Positions 8,707 to 17,195 are shown, numbered from the stretch's first letter. The stretch: DNA of 45,464 nucleotides from Stutzerimonas xanthomarina (GCF_003935375.1 NZ_RHQM01000023.1:1-45464); one strand, 5' to 3'. The notes: generated by a model not told the origin, from the sequence alone. Numbers and translations: made by a program.

Positions 8707-9979
8707 ATGAGCCCTATCGAAATAACCCTGTCCCTACTGCTTTTCGCAACCGTCATGTTTGTCTGGGAACGAATTCCCTTAGCGCTAACCGCCATCATTG
8801 TCTGCTTGGCGCTAGTGTTGACTGGCGTGCTTGATGCGAAATCAGCGTTCAACGGCTTCATCAACACTAATGTGATTCTTTTCGTCGGCATGTTTATCGT
8901 CGGCGGCGCTTTGTTCGAAACAGGAATGGCAAACCGTATCGGAGGCTTGGTCACACGTTTTGCCAAGACCGAGCGGCAGCTGATCGTTGCAATCATGGTC
9001 ATTGTCGGCTTGCTCTCAGGAGTCCTCTCCAATACTGGCACGGCAGCCATCCTGATCCCGGTTGTAATCGGCATCGCCGCAAAGTCTGGATTTTCACGCT
9101 CGAGGCTGCTGATGCCCCTGGTGTTCGCAGCGGCGATGGGGGGGCAACCTCTCGCTGATCGGCGCACCAGGAAATCTGATTGCACAGAGCGCCTTGCAGA
9201 ATGTTGGTCTGGAGTTCAGCTTCTTCGAGTACGCCAAGATTGGTTTGCCGCTCTTGGCTGGCGGCATCATTTACTTCGCCTTCTTTGGCCACCGCCTGTT
9301 GCCGGCTGGCTCATCAAAAGCAATTGCTGGCGAAACTGAAGTCACTCGGGATTTCAGCTCCGTACCTAAGTGGAAGCAGGTCATCTCACTCATGGTGATG
9401 GTTGCGACGATTCTCGGCATGGTATTCGAGAGCGCCATTGGCATACCGCTGCATATCACTGCCTGCGTTGGCGCGGCGTTTCTGGTTCTGGTAGGTGTTT
9501 TGACCGAAAAGCAAGCCTACCGGGCAATCGACACTCAGACGATCTTCATCTTCGGCGGCACCTTGGCCTTGGCAAGCGCACTAGAACAGACCGGTGCAGG
9601 GGCGACAGTGGCGTCGAACATCATGGCACTGCTCGGATCAGAACCCGCGCCAGTCCTGTTGCTCGTGGTGATCTTCTTCATCTCATGCGCACTTACCAAC
9701 TTCATGTCCAACACGGCTACCACCGCACTGTTGGTGCCAATCGGTATGTCGATCGCTGCCAATCTCGGTGCTGACCCACGAGCTGTGCTGATGGCCATCG
9801 TGATTGGCGGTTCGTGCGCATACGCGACCCCGATTGGCATGCCTGCGAACCTAATGGTGCTGTCTGCCGGCGGTTACAAGTTCGCTGACTATATGAAGTG
9901 CGGCCTGCCACTGATCCTCGTAGCCGGAGTCATCGCAATTCCTTTGTTGTTGGTGTTCTTCCCATTCTTCCCGTCGTAA
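8707..9979 (+). pseudogene. SLC13/DASS-type anion permease, frameshifted
   Basis: Two adjacent reading frames together encode a roughly 424-residue permease of the divalent anion:sodium symporter/ArsB-NhaD type, which would import a dicarboxylate such as tartrate. The first part (ATG at 8707 with GGAGGG upstream) carries NTNVILFVGMFIVGGALFETG and LSNTGTAAILIPVV. The second part resumes with NLSLIGAPGNLIAQSAL and ends SNTATTALLVPIG, ATPIGMPANLMV and several membrane helices. The junction is a run of seven G at 9138-9144; removing one G restores a single frame reading AAMGGNLSLIGAPGN. It is a disrupted gene, a slippage-tolerant or phase-variable gene, or a sequencing error. The position between ttuC and glycerate kinase supports a tartrate uptake role. 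Confidence 0.8.
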
Positions 9980-10060
9980 GCCTCGTTTGGCCACGCTCGT
10001 ATTGACCAAGCGTCACTTGGAAGCCTAGGCAGCAAGGATGCTCGCTGATAGGAGATTGAT

Positions 10061-11206
10061 ATGAAAATCGTCATTGCCCCCGACTCGTTCAAAGATAGCC
10101 TGAGTGCAGCAGAGGTCGCTGATGTGATTCAGGCTGGCTTAGAGGAAGTGTTTCCCGAGGCCGAGCTGGTCAAGTGTCCGATGGCAGACGGCGGTGAAGG
10201 TACGCTGGATGCAATTCTGGCTTCTGTCGATGGTGAGCGGTGCAACAGCCTAGTCACTGGGCCGCTGGGCGATATAGTTGACGCAAGCTGGGCCTGGCTC
10301 CCGCAATCGCGCACCGCGATCATCGAAATGGCGGAGGCCAGCGGCCTTCAACTAGTCCCTGTCGCACAGCGAAATGCTTGCCTGAGCTCGAGTCGCGGCA
10401 CCGGTGAGTTAATTCTCGAAGCCTTAGATATGGGTGCGCGATGTATTGTGCTTACCTTGGGCGGCAGTGCTACCAACGATGCCGGCACCGGCATGCTGGA
10501 GGCGCTTGGTGTACGTTTTTGGGATTCAGACCAGGCGCCGTTACCGCCTGGCGGGCAAGCATTGGCAAGACTGGACAGAATCGACCTCAGTAACATGGAT
10601 CCCCGCCTCGTTGAGGTGGATTTCGAAGTGATGGTCGACGTTGACAACCCGTTATGCGGCCCCAGCGGAGCTTCGCATACTTACGGACTACAGAAAGGGG
10701 CAACTCAAACAGAGTTAGCCGTACTGGACGCCGCCCTTGCTCACTTTGCTGACTGTTGCCAAGCGCTGTTCCGTAAGGACGAACGTGAATATCCGGGTTC
10801 CGGCGCAGCAGGTGGTCTCGGCTTCGCGGCGCGCACGTTTCTCCAGGCTAAGTTTCGTCCCGGTATTGAGATGGTTGCAGATCTGGTTCAACTAGCACGG
10901 CATATTGAGGATGCGGATTTAGTTATCACCGGAGAGGGCTGCTGCGACGCGCAGTCTCTGCGTGGGAAGACGCCCTTTGGGGTGGCCCGGATTGCGCGCC
11001 AATATCATGTTCCAGTTTTCGTTCTGGCCGGCACGCTGGGAGAGGGGTACGCCGATCTCTACTCACACGGTATCGATGCCGCTTTTTCAATTGCCTCCGG
11101 CCCTATGACTCTCGATGAAGCCTGTCAGCAAGCTCCGATGCTTTTACAAGCGTTAGCGCGAGACATTGGCAGAGTGTTTCGGTTAACCATAGAACTGCAC
11201 AAATAA
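10061..11206 (+). CDS. Glycerate kinase (GarK/GlxK family)
   Basis: A 381-residue glycerate kinase that phosphorylates D-glycerate, normally to 2-phosphoglycerate in this family. The start MKIVIAPDSFKDSLSA, CPMADGGEGTLDA near residue 42, LTLGGSATNDAGTGMLEALG near residue 130, SGAAGGLGFA near residue 247, and ITGEGCCDAQSLRGKTP near residue 288 are all family hallmarks. The length is normal. It starts at an ATG preceded by AGGAG. Placement after tartrate dehydrogenase fits consumption of D-glycerate formed from meso-tartrate. No hydroxypyruvate or tartronate semialdehyde reductase is nearby, so the oxaloglycolate branch must be completed elsewhere. Confidence 0.92.
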   Translation: MKIVIAPDSFKDSLSAAEVADVIQAGLEEVFPEAELVKCPMADGGEGTLDAILASVDGERCNSLVTGPLGDIVDASWAWLPQSRTAIIEMAEASGLQLVPVAQRNACLSSSRGTGELILEALDMGARCIVLTLGGSATNDAGTGMLEALGVRFWDSDQAPLPPGGQALARLDRIDLSNMDPRLVEVDFEVMVDVDNPLCGPSGASHTYGLQKGATQTELAVLDAALAHFADCCQALFRKDEREYPGSGAAGGLGFAARTFLQAKFRPGIEMVADLVQLARHIEDADLVITGEGCCDAQSLRGKTPFGVARIARQYHVPVFVLAGTLGEGYADLYSHGIDAAFSIASGPMTLDEACQQAPMLLQALARDIGRVFRLTIELHK

Positions 11207-11233
11207 AGCTTACGTTATTCAGTGCTTGCTCCT

Positions 11234-11279
11234 GGCCGATTGCCGCCGGTGACGACTGGCAGCTACCGGGCCAGAGCGG
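11234..11279 (+). repeat. Dispersed 46-bp repeat, copy B
   Basis: Begins GGCCGATTGCCGCC and continues TGACGACTGGCAGCT, ending GGGCCAGAGCGG. It is the inverted partner of 3099-3144 (38 of 46 identical). It lies about 30 bases after the glycerate kinase stop and ends the tartrate block. Confidence 0.7.
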
Positions 11280-11440
11280 CGTTTCGGTTCACGTGCTTCA
11301 GCACGGCGCCGGCTCTTCGAGCAGGCTCGCTGAGCACTCTTAAACCCCGCAGCGCTGCTTCACCAATGAATGCCCTCTCTCTGCCGCTCACGAATCAACG
11401 CACACACGAATTCCGCGTATGCGTTCTATGGGTACATTGA

Positions 11441-12685
11441 TTGAATGGTATCGGATGGATCTCATCCAATCCAGAGCTCTGGGGTGCTTTGCTGTACGTA
11501 CTGGCTGGCCAGTTTGAGCACGCTGGGGTTCTTGGGGACATCGTTGTAAGGTCTGACCAGGCGTCGGTCGCCCATGAGCTTGGCGGCAATCCAGACAGAG
11601 CTGTGGCAGCACCGCGTAACACTCTTCAGCGTCAGCTCCTCGATGGGCTGCGCTACCTGGTGAAGAACGAGCTCAAGTTGAATCAGCCAGACGCTTCCGA
11701 TGGCTGGATCACGGCCGATGCGATCTGGCTGGTCAGCAAGACCGTTTCGGATCGGCTGCGTGCTCACCTCCTCAGCCAAGGGATTGAGGGTGTTCCGGAC
11801 CGCAACTCCACTCTCTTCAATGTCTTTCAGGATAACGGCCTGATTGTTGCGAATCCTGCTGGCAAAGCTATTTGGGATGCCGAAATCCTGAGCCCTACGG
11901 GATGGAAGAACGCATTCACGTTCTTGAGAGTTTCACCTTCACTCATATGGGCAGCTGGCGAAGACCGCCCGGAGCCTTTTGGCGGCTCGGTGCAAGTCCT
12001 CAACGAAGAAGCAGCCCCTGCCGCAGCTTCCGAAGCGCAGGAGGAAAAGCCCAGCCTTACTGCCGGGGGCGGCGATGCCGTTGCGGCAGAGCCTCAAGGG
12101 GACGAACCCGCAAGTGACCATGGACCGCAACCCGATGAGGTAGATGATACGGACTACCTTCTGGATCTGATGGATATGCGTGACGCGCCGACCAATTCGG
12201 TACCCGCCCCGGCGATGCCGGCGGCGTCCGAGGTCGAAGCTCAGTCAGACACTGCCGCGACCGCTACCATCGCTGGCCCGATCGGCGACACGCTAGGTCA
12301 CCTTTTCATGCACTGGCTAAAAGTGGGTGTAGGAACCCACAAGATCATTATCAATGATGCAAAAGCCAAGGTTCACACCGTCAACGGCACGGCTTTTCTG
12401 GTGACTCCTGAAATATTCAGAAGGTATGCCCAAGAGCATCCGACCCTCTTCTCAGCGAGGGCTGGCGAAGGACAGCCATGGCTGCAGGTCCAAAAGTCGT
12501 TCGAAAAGCTGAAGCTTCACGTTAAGAAGAGCAACGGACATAACATCTGGACGTGCGAAGTCTTTGGACCTCGTAAAACGAAAACACTGAAGGGTTATAT
12601 GCTCAAAAAACCCGGCGACGTATTCACAACTGAGATGCTGGATAATCCCAATCTCAAACTTTGTGAGAGTCAGGATGATCACTAG
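11441..12685 (+). pseudogene. MobH/TraI-type relaxase, C-terminal remnant
   Basis: About 414 residues matching the middle and C-terminal parts of the integrating-conjugative-element relaxases (MobH class, TraI_2/TraI_2_C domains), which nick DNA at oriT for conjugation. The body has LWGALLYVLAGQFEHAGVLG, LKNELKLNQPDASDGWITAD and SKTVSDRLRAHLL. A low-complexity Ala/Glu/Pro-rich linker follows (about residues 190-270), then the C-terminal winged-helix-like domain with GVGTHKIIINDAKAKVHTV. The N-terminal catalytic HD-like domain of about 250 residues is absent: an in-frame TGA lies just upstream of the TTG at 11441, and no continuation was seen in other frames. It is therefore a scar of a conjugative element and probably inactive. 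Confidence 0.75.
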
Positions 12686-12725
12686 CTATCATTGGATAGT
12701 TGCGCTGAGGTCTGGACTACCCTAA

Positions 12726-13682
12726 TTATGGCGGATTGACTTTGTTGATGACCGCTTGTGACTGGGCAGCTAGGCCAGCCAAGTAAGCGCCTAGGTCCTG
12801 GAAATTGTTTTCCTTGAGAATCCTCGCAACCATGGCAGAGCGCTTCTCCTTTAGCGGTAAAAAAATTGCGCAACGCTGGTGGTTGTGCGGGCGGGGCAAT
12901 GTCTTCCAATAATACGTTGCCTTGAAGCGAGCCATAGCTTCGTTGAACCCCAACCAAGCATCAGGCTCATGCGACAACACGAACATGCCGTATTCACGCC
13001 TGAGTTCTGTTATAGCCTGCTCACATAACCCGTAGATCTTATAGGTTCCGGTCAGCTCAACCGGCTGTTCAAGCCGCGCCGCGATGTACTTGGCAGCTGC
13101 GAAGTGATGCGAACCGCCGGAGTTCATCAGAAAGACGCGTCCGTCCCAAGCCCAAGTGGCGAAATAATCGTGATCGACGTGGCTGATGATCCGAATTTCA
13201 TCCCAGGCCAGATTCTTCGCCAGCTTCGCCGGAGATATCTCGTCGATCATCTCGGGTGAGTTCCTTACCACCATGTCATCCATGGTGGCGAACTCCTTGA
13301 GTTCGGATTTCGACGCGGAGAAGCCATCTACCTGTTGGATATCGCACCGCCACCGTTGGATCTGCATCTCGCTGCCAACGCGCAATAGTGGGGCGCATTC
13401 GATGCTAGTCGAGCCATACCGACCATAGGTGCGGCAGTGGGTCCATCCATTCAGCTTGTCGCGATATATCCCGCGCTCATAAATAAGAGATCCGAAGTCG
13501 TGCCACCTAACAACCGCTCCTGCGCCAATACCTTTTGCTGTTTCCTGGATGGGCGAATTAAGTTTGACTGGGCTCTTAATCAGCTTCATGAGCGTTGCAG
13601 GATACCCACAGTCCTCACGCACTGAGTCCCATAGAAATGTTCCTGCTCTGCGCCAGAAAGGGAGGGGCTGATCTATCGACAT
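12726..13682 (-). CDS. Protein of unknown function, conjugative-element associated
   Basis: A 318-residue soluble protein with no signal peptide or membrane segment. Conspicuous features are a Trp/His-rich N-terminal part (VVRWHDFGSLIYERGIYRDKLNGWTH), RYGSTSIECAPLLRVGSEM, RWRCDIQQVDGFSASKSEL, and the central LFMNSGGSHHFAAAKYIAARL-like segment rich in His and Ser. From memory this may belong to the uncharacterised DUF6685 group seen in conjugative elements, but I cannot confirm that. It lies convergent to the relaxase remnant and divergent from the SRAP gene. Nothing in the sequence gives an enzymatic role. Confidence 0.65.
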   Translation of the reverse strand: MSIDQPLPFWRRAGTFLWDSVREDCGYPATLMKLIKSPVKLNSPIQETAKGIGAGAVVRWHDFGSLIYERGIYRDKLNGWTHCRTYGRYGSTSIECAPLLRVGSEMQIQRWRCDIQQVDGFSASKSELKEFATMDDMVVRNSPEMIDEISPAKLAKNLAWDEIRIISHVDHDYFATWAWDGRVFLMNSGGSHHFAAAKYIAARLEQPVELTGTYKIYGLCEQAITELRREYGMFVLSHEPDAWLGFNEAMARFKATYYWKTLPRPHNHQRCAIFLPLKEKRSAMVARILKENNFQDLGAYLAGLAAQSQAVINKVNPP

Positions 13683-13832
13683 GCATTCACCATCGTCGGA
13701 GGCAGGCGTTCAGTATAAGGATGTACTCAGTAAGCGGGGTGCCGCGAGAGATTGTCCTAATCATAGATCCCACTCGCCAAGGCGTTGCGGGCCGCAACAC
13801 CGAGCAGCACAGTGACGAATGAGAGGTGTGTT

Positions 13833-14489
13833 ATGTGCAGTCGTTACGAAGCCCCTACCCCAGAGCGTCTCCAAGAAGAGTTTGGTGTCGAGTTCGACGC
13901 TCAGGAGAAGCTCGAATTGTGGCCAGGTTATGCCGGGCCGTTCCTGCGCAAGCCTCGCAATGTCGACCCGTACGATGACGCCGTGTTGCCATTTGAAGCT
14001 GAGGTGGGAGTGTTTGGGCTCCTGCCCTTCTGGGCCGACAAAAAGCTGGCACGGTCCACCTACAACGCCCGTTCTGAGACGGCCTCGGTCAAGCGGTCAT
14101 TCAGGGAGGCATGGAAGAAGGCACAGCACTGCATCATCCCTGCGGTGGCGATCTATGAGCCCGACTGGCGAACAGGCAAGGCTATTCCTACTCGAATTTC
14201 CCGTGCCGATGGGCGGCTGCTAGGGATAGCGGGCCTATGGGAGGTAGAACGGCAACCTTTTTTGGGTCTGATGAGCGGATTGACCAACTACACCATGGCT
14301 GACGAGCTTCGCGTAAAGCAGGCACTCGACATTGCTGTCGCGACCGGTGATCTGCTGGCGGTCGACAAGAACGGCAAAACAAGGCGTCGAAAAGGCACAA
14401 GCATCAAGTCGACAGATATCCTGATAGCGCCCCCGCAAAGACCCATCTTCTTCGTGCCACCTCTGAAGAAATCCAGTTCAGAAAACTGA
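13833..14489 (+). CDS. SRAP-domain (YedK/HMCES-like) protein with altered C-terminus
   Basis: About 218 residues. SRAP proteins bind abasic sites in single-stranded DNA and form a covalent link through the N-terminal cysteine. Here Met1-Cys2 in MCSRYEAP gives that nucleophile, provided translation starts at 13833 rather than the in-frame 13785. YNARSET near residue 74 and IPAVAIYEPDW near residue 100 (with the catalytic Glu) are intact. After GIAGLWE the usual SFTxLTxxA...H.RMP region, with the conserved histidine, is missing and replaced by about 75 residues of unrelated sequence (NYTMADELRVKQALDIAVA and so on). No simple frameshift restores the normal tail. The protein may be a chimera or an atypical element-borne version. 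Confidence 0.72.
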   Translation: MCSRYEAPTPERLQEEFGVEFDAQEKLELWPGYAGPFLRKPRNVDPYDDAVLPFEAEVGVFGLLPFWADKKLARSTYNARSETASVKRSFREAWKKAQHCIIPAVAIYEPDWRTGKAIPTRISRADGRLLGIAGLWEVERQPFLGLMSGLTNYTMADELRVKQALDIAVATGDLLAVDKNGKTRRRKGTSIKSTDILIAPPQRPIFFVPPLKKSSSEN

Positions 14490-14544
14490 GGGGCGGCATC
14501 GCTCTTCGGGTGGTCGGTTCGCCTCCAACGGTAGTGGTACTGGC

Positions 14545-15177
14545 ATGATACAAGCAGTAGTTTTCGATGTGTTTGGCACGCTTCTCCAGATAGATGAGCG
14601 TCGCCATCCTTTCCGCCAACTGATGCAGCACCTGCGGCTTCAGGGCAGAACACCAAGGCCGGATGACGCACGGACTCTGATGACTCGAAATCTGGGTTTG
14701 GCTGGAGCTGCCGATTATTTCGGTGCGCAGTTGAGCAACTCTGAGTTAGCTAGCCTTGAAAGCGACCTTTTCACCGAGCTGGCCAGCGTTCGCCTTTTCG
14801 ATGATGCGTTGGAGTCGCTAAATCAGCTAAAGAACGCCGGCCTGAAGCTCGCGTTGTGCTCCAATCTCGCAGCCCCATATGCGATTCCAGCCAAACTGTT
14901 ACTGCCGTCGTTCGATGTTTACGGATGGAGCTTTGAGGTTGGGGCAATAAAGCCTGAGCCTGCAATCTATCGTCAGATGATCGAACAGCTTGGCTGCGAA
15001 GCCTCCGCCATCGCAATGATCGGTGACACGTTGCAAGCCGATATGCTTGGTCCAATTGGGCAAGGCATGCGTGGCTACCACCTACAGCGTGAAGGAAAAG
15101 CCGATCAGTGCGGCTTCGTCTCGCTGATGGACTTTGCAGCCCACGTTCTGCAATACCCACCATCCGTTAATGGCTAA
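14545..15177 (+). CDS. HAD-superfamily hydrolase
   Basis: A 210-residue haloacid dehalogenase-like phosphatase. Motif I is FDVFGTLL with the nucleophile Asp8. Motif II corresponds to LCSNLA near residue 103, motif III to the Lys in KPEPAIY near residue 133, and motif IV to MIGDTLQADMLG near residue 153. The cap is small and helical. Proteins of this type convert small phosphorylated metabolites, and the substrate cannot be told from sequence. It follows the SRAP gene closely in the same direction, within the remnant of the conjugative element. Confidence 0.85.
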   Translation: MIQAVVFDVFGTLLQIDERRHPFRQLMQHLRLQGRTPRPDDARTLMTRNLGLAGAADYFGAQLSNSELASLESDLFTELASVRLFDDALESLNQLKNAGLKLALCSNLAAPYAIPAKLLLPSFDVYGWSFEVGAIKPEPAIYRQMIEQLGCEASAIAMIGDTLQADMLGPIGQGMRGYHLQREGKADQCGFVSLMDFAAHVLQYPPSVNG

Positions 15178-15263
15178 AGCTGCGTCGCCAGTTCTAGCTG
15201 TCGCCGCTAGACCCGGATGGCTTACAGGCATGACGACACCCTTTTTCTGTAACGGGAGCTCCT

Positions 15264-16154
15264 TCAGCTCTTGAGCGCCAGAATACGCCGAGCGCCGTTG
15301 AGAACGATGAATCCCACAACAGTACCGATAATCAGGTCTGGGTAGTTGGATCCACTCCAAGCGACGAGCGCTCCGGCGACTATGACGCCCACGTTGATGA
15401 CCACATCATTGGCGGAAAATATCCAGCTCGCTTTCATGTGGGCCCCGCCTTCCCTGTGTTTGGAAATCAGCAGCAAACAACCCATGTTGGCGAGCAATGC
15501 CAGGAATGCGACGGCCATCATTATCAGCGACTCGGGCTCGCTGCCGAATACAAAGCGTCTAAATACCTCTACGAGCACGCCGAGAGCCAAAATCAGCTGG
15601 AGCACACCAGCAAGGTGTGCAGCACGCACCTGCAGGCTGACGCTACGCCCCACCGCATAAAGGGCTAGGCCGTACACTGCCGCGTCAGCGAACATGTCGA
15701 GCGAGTCGGCAATCAGACCCGCGGACCTGGCGACCAGACCAGCAGTCATCTCTACCACGAACATGAAGGCGTTGATGCCTAACAGTAAACGTAGGGAGCG
15801 GGACTCCTGTGTAGATTCCGCCGAATTCTCGACGGCTTTAATCATCTCCGGGTCTGCAGTGACGGTTTTCTGAAGTGTGGCGCCTAGCCCTAACGCCGCC
15901 AGCTTTGTAGTTATGGGCTCAACGGCCCCGTCATGCATGACGTCTAATCGACGGTCCGATAAATCAAAAGTCAGTTTCCGAATTCCGTCCAAACTATTCA
16001 GCGCCAAGCGGATCATTCGCTCTTCTGATGGACAATCCATCTTGGGCACGGCGTAAACACTGACCCATTGCCCCGTCGTATCGGAATGATTTTGCACACC
16101 GGCATCGGCGGCTGGTGTCGCATCGCAGCCGCAGGGACCATCGGACTTGCTCAT
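15264..16154 (-). CDS. Cation efflux protein with N-terminal HMA-like domain
   Basis: A 296-residue exporter of the cation diffusion facilitator family. The N-terminus carries CGCD and a heavy-metal-associated-like domain (about residues 30-90) with MDCPSEE in place of the usual MxCxxC. The membrane part begins near residue 121 and shows AGLIADSLDMFADAAVYGLAL and FSANDVVINVGVIVAGALV, containing the Asp residues that bind divalent metal in this family. It likely exports Cd, Zn or related ions in exchange for protons. It is divergent from cadR, with a MerR-type promoter between them, so induction by metal through CadR is expected. The exact metal is inferred. Confidence 0.85.
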   Translation of the reverse strand: MSKSDGPCGCDATPAADAGVQNHSDTTGQWVSVYAVPKMDCPSEERMIRLALNSLDGIRKLTFDLSDRRLDVMHDGAVEPITTKLAALGLGATLQKTVTADPEMIKAVENSAESTQESRSLRLLLGINAFMFVVEMTAGLVARSAGLIADSLDMFADAAVYGLALYAVGRSVSLQVRAAHLAGVLQLILALGVLVEVFRRFVFGSEPESLIMMAVAFLALLANMGCLLLISKHREGGAHMKASWIFSANDVVINVGVIVAGALVAWSGSNYPDLIIGTVVGFIVLNGARRILALKS

Positions 16155-16187
16155 GATACGGCTCCACTTGAAATCGAAGATGGGGTC

Positions 16188-16218
16188 ATTAAAAGCCCTA
16201 TAGCTACTACAAGGTCAA
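16188..16218 (-). promoter_or_regulatory. CadR-type promoter and operator
   Basis: Reading on the minus strand: TTGACC (16218-16213), a 19-bp spacer, TTTAAT (16193-16188). The spacer holds an imperfect dyad, CCTTGTAGTAGCTATAGGGC. A 19-bp spacer with a central dyad is the hallmark of MerR-family activated promoters. It drives the CDF gene and lies about 30 bases from cadR. Confidence 0.75.
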
Positions 16219-16246
16219 TAATGCAGAGCCGATAAGGATTCACACG

Positions 16247-16885
16247 ATGCGCATTGGTCAATTAGCAAGGCTAATAGGGATTGATACACAGACGATCCGC
16301 TTCTATGAGCAGCAGGGCTTGCTGCCACCGCCTGATCGCCAGGCGAACGGCTATCGTGTCTACACCGAGAAGCATGGCGAGCGGCTAGCCTTCATCCGGA
16401 GCTGCCGAATCCTGAATCTGTCACTTCCAGAGATTCACGCACTCCAACGCTACCAGGATGACCCTCGCCAGCCTTGTACGGCCGTTAATGCCTTGCTCGA
16501 TGAACACATTTCTCAAGTCAAGTCGCAGATAACCGCTCTGCAGTCACTCGAACGACAACTCGTATCACTGCGGGCTAATTGCAGTGATGGGCGGGAAGTT
16601 GAGGCTTGTGGAATTCTCGCTGGCATTAGCGAGGACGCGTGCATTAAATTAATGGCGTTGGGGCTTACTGGCCTGTTAGCCGTTGTTTATACCAACCGGG
16701 GCGCTCAAAAACTCAACCGTATGGATCTTCCCATCAGGGGTCTTAACCTTCATCTCGTACGTTTGAACTTTGCCGTTAGTTCTATAACTCTGAATCATTC
16801 CGGTCGTACCGGTCGTCCCTGCAGGTGCTATGCTCAGCACTTTACCTTCTTTAACAAGTATTTTAAGGGTGGGATTTGTTACTGA
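16247..16885 (+). CDS. cadR: CadR-like MerR-family regulator with aberrant C-terminus
   Basis: The first roughly 130 residues are a complete CadR/PbrR-type metal-sensing MerR regulator: the MRIGQLARLIGIDTQTIRFYEQQGLLPP DNA-binding start, RSCRILNLSLPEIHAL, the long dimerisation helix, and metal-ligand candidates Cys in QPCTAVN, ANCSDG and EACGILAGISE. After GISEDACIK the frame runs on into sequence that is antisense to the next gene, adding about 80 residues unlike any MerR protein. The break coincides with a 21-bp repeat at 16641-16661, whose second copy at 17175-17195 would give the short tail CIKCMALV and a stop. The regulator was probably about 140 residues before an insertion. It is divergent from the exporter it likely controls. 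Confidence 0.8.
   Translation: MRIGQLARLIGIDTQTIRFYEQQGLLPPPDRQANGYRVYTEKHGERLAFIRSCRILNLSLPEIHALQRYQDDPRQPCTAVNALLDEHISQVKSQITALQSLERQLVSLRANCSDGREVEACGILAGISEDACIKLMALGLTGLLAVVYTNRGAQKLNRMDLPIRGLNLHLVRLNFAVSSITLNHSGRTGRPCRCYAQHFTFFNKYFKGGICY
16641..16661 (+). repeat. 21-bp direct repeat, copy 1 (cadR 3' end)
   Basis: GCATTAAATTAATGGCGTTGG, matching 17175-17195 at 19 of 21 positions. Lies exactly where the CadR-like part of the cadR frame ends. The sequence between the copies contains one small minus-strand gene with its own promoter element. Confidence 0.65.
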
Positions 16886-16993
16886 CGCACTCTCAAGGCG
16901 CTGCATTGTTAGTTCCCCTCCGTCTTCAGCCATAGCGAGCGAAGAAGCAGCGGCCAGAAAGAACGGCAGGATTACTTTAGCAGGGCGGTTCAT
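16676..16993 (-). CDS. Small secreted protein, metal-island associated
   Basis: A 105-residue protein with a typical signal peptide (NRPAKVILPFFLAAASSLAMA, cleavage after AMA near residue 22), giving a mature periplasmic protein of about 83 residues. The mature part is beta-prone with TLKILVKEGKVLSI, YRTNGKVQTYEMKVKTPDGKIHTVEF and no cysteine or histidine cluster. I do not recognise the family. GAGGG precedes the start. A CzcR-type dyad at 17064-17079 lies about 70 bases upstream, implying metal induction with the czc genes. It overlaps antisense to the aberrant tail of cadR. Confidence 0.7.
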   Translation of the reverse strand: MNRPAKVILPFFLAAASSLAMAEDGGELTMQRLESASVTNPTLKILVKEGKVLSIAPAGTTGTTGMIQSYRTNGKVQTYEMKVKTPDGKIHTVEFLSAPVGINNG

Positions 16994-17063
16994 TTGTTAC
17001 CCTCTTGGGTTAGTAGATACCTTTAGATTAAAGGGTTGACCCTTACCAGAAGATGTTCTTCGC

Positions 17064-17079
17064 ATTACAAAGCAGTAAT
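17064..17079. promoter_or_regulatory. CzcR-like box upstream of the small secreted protein gene
   Basis: ATTACAAAGCAGTAAT: perfect ATTAC/GTAAT arms with six bases between. Same architecture as the sites at 19448, 21076 and 27622. It lies 71-86 bases upstream of the start at 16993. Confidence 0.6.
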
Positions 17080-17174
17080 TAACCATCGCTTTCTGCCGAT
17101 TCGGCTCTGTTTTAAACTCATCGTTTTTGTAGACCATCCCACGCTCGATTAGGCCATGCATGCATTACATGCAT

Positions 17175-17195
17175 GCATTAAATGTATGGCGTTGG
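17175..17195 (+). repeat. 21-bp direct repeat, copy 2
   Basis: GCATTAAATGTATGGCGTTGG. Direct partner of 16641-16661. Read in the cadR frame it would end the protein within four codons (stop TGA at 17198-17200). It lies 38 bases before the 3' end of the czcS gene on the opposite strand. Confidence 0.65.
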
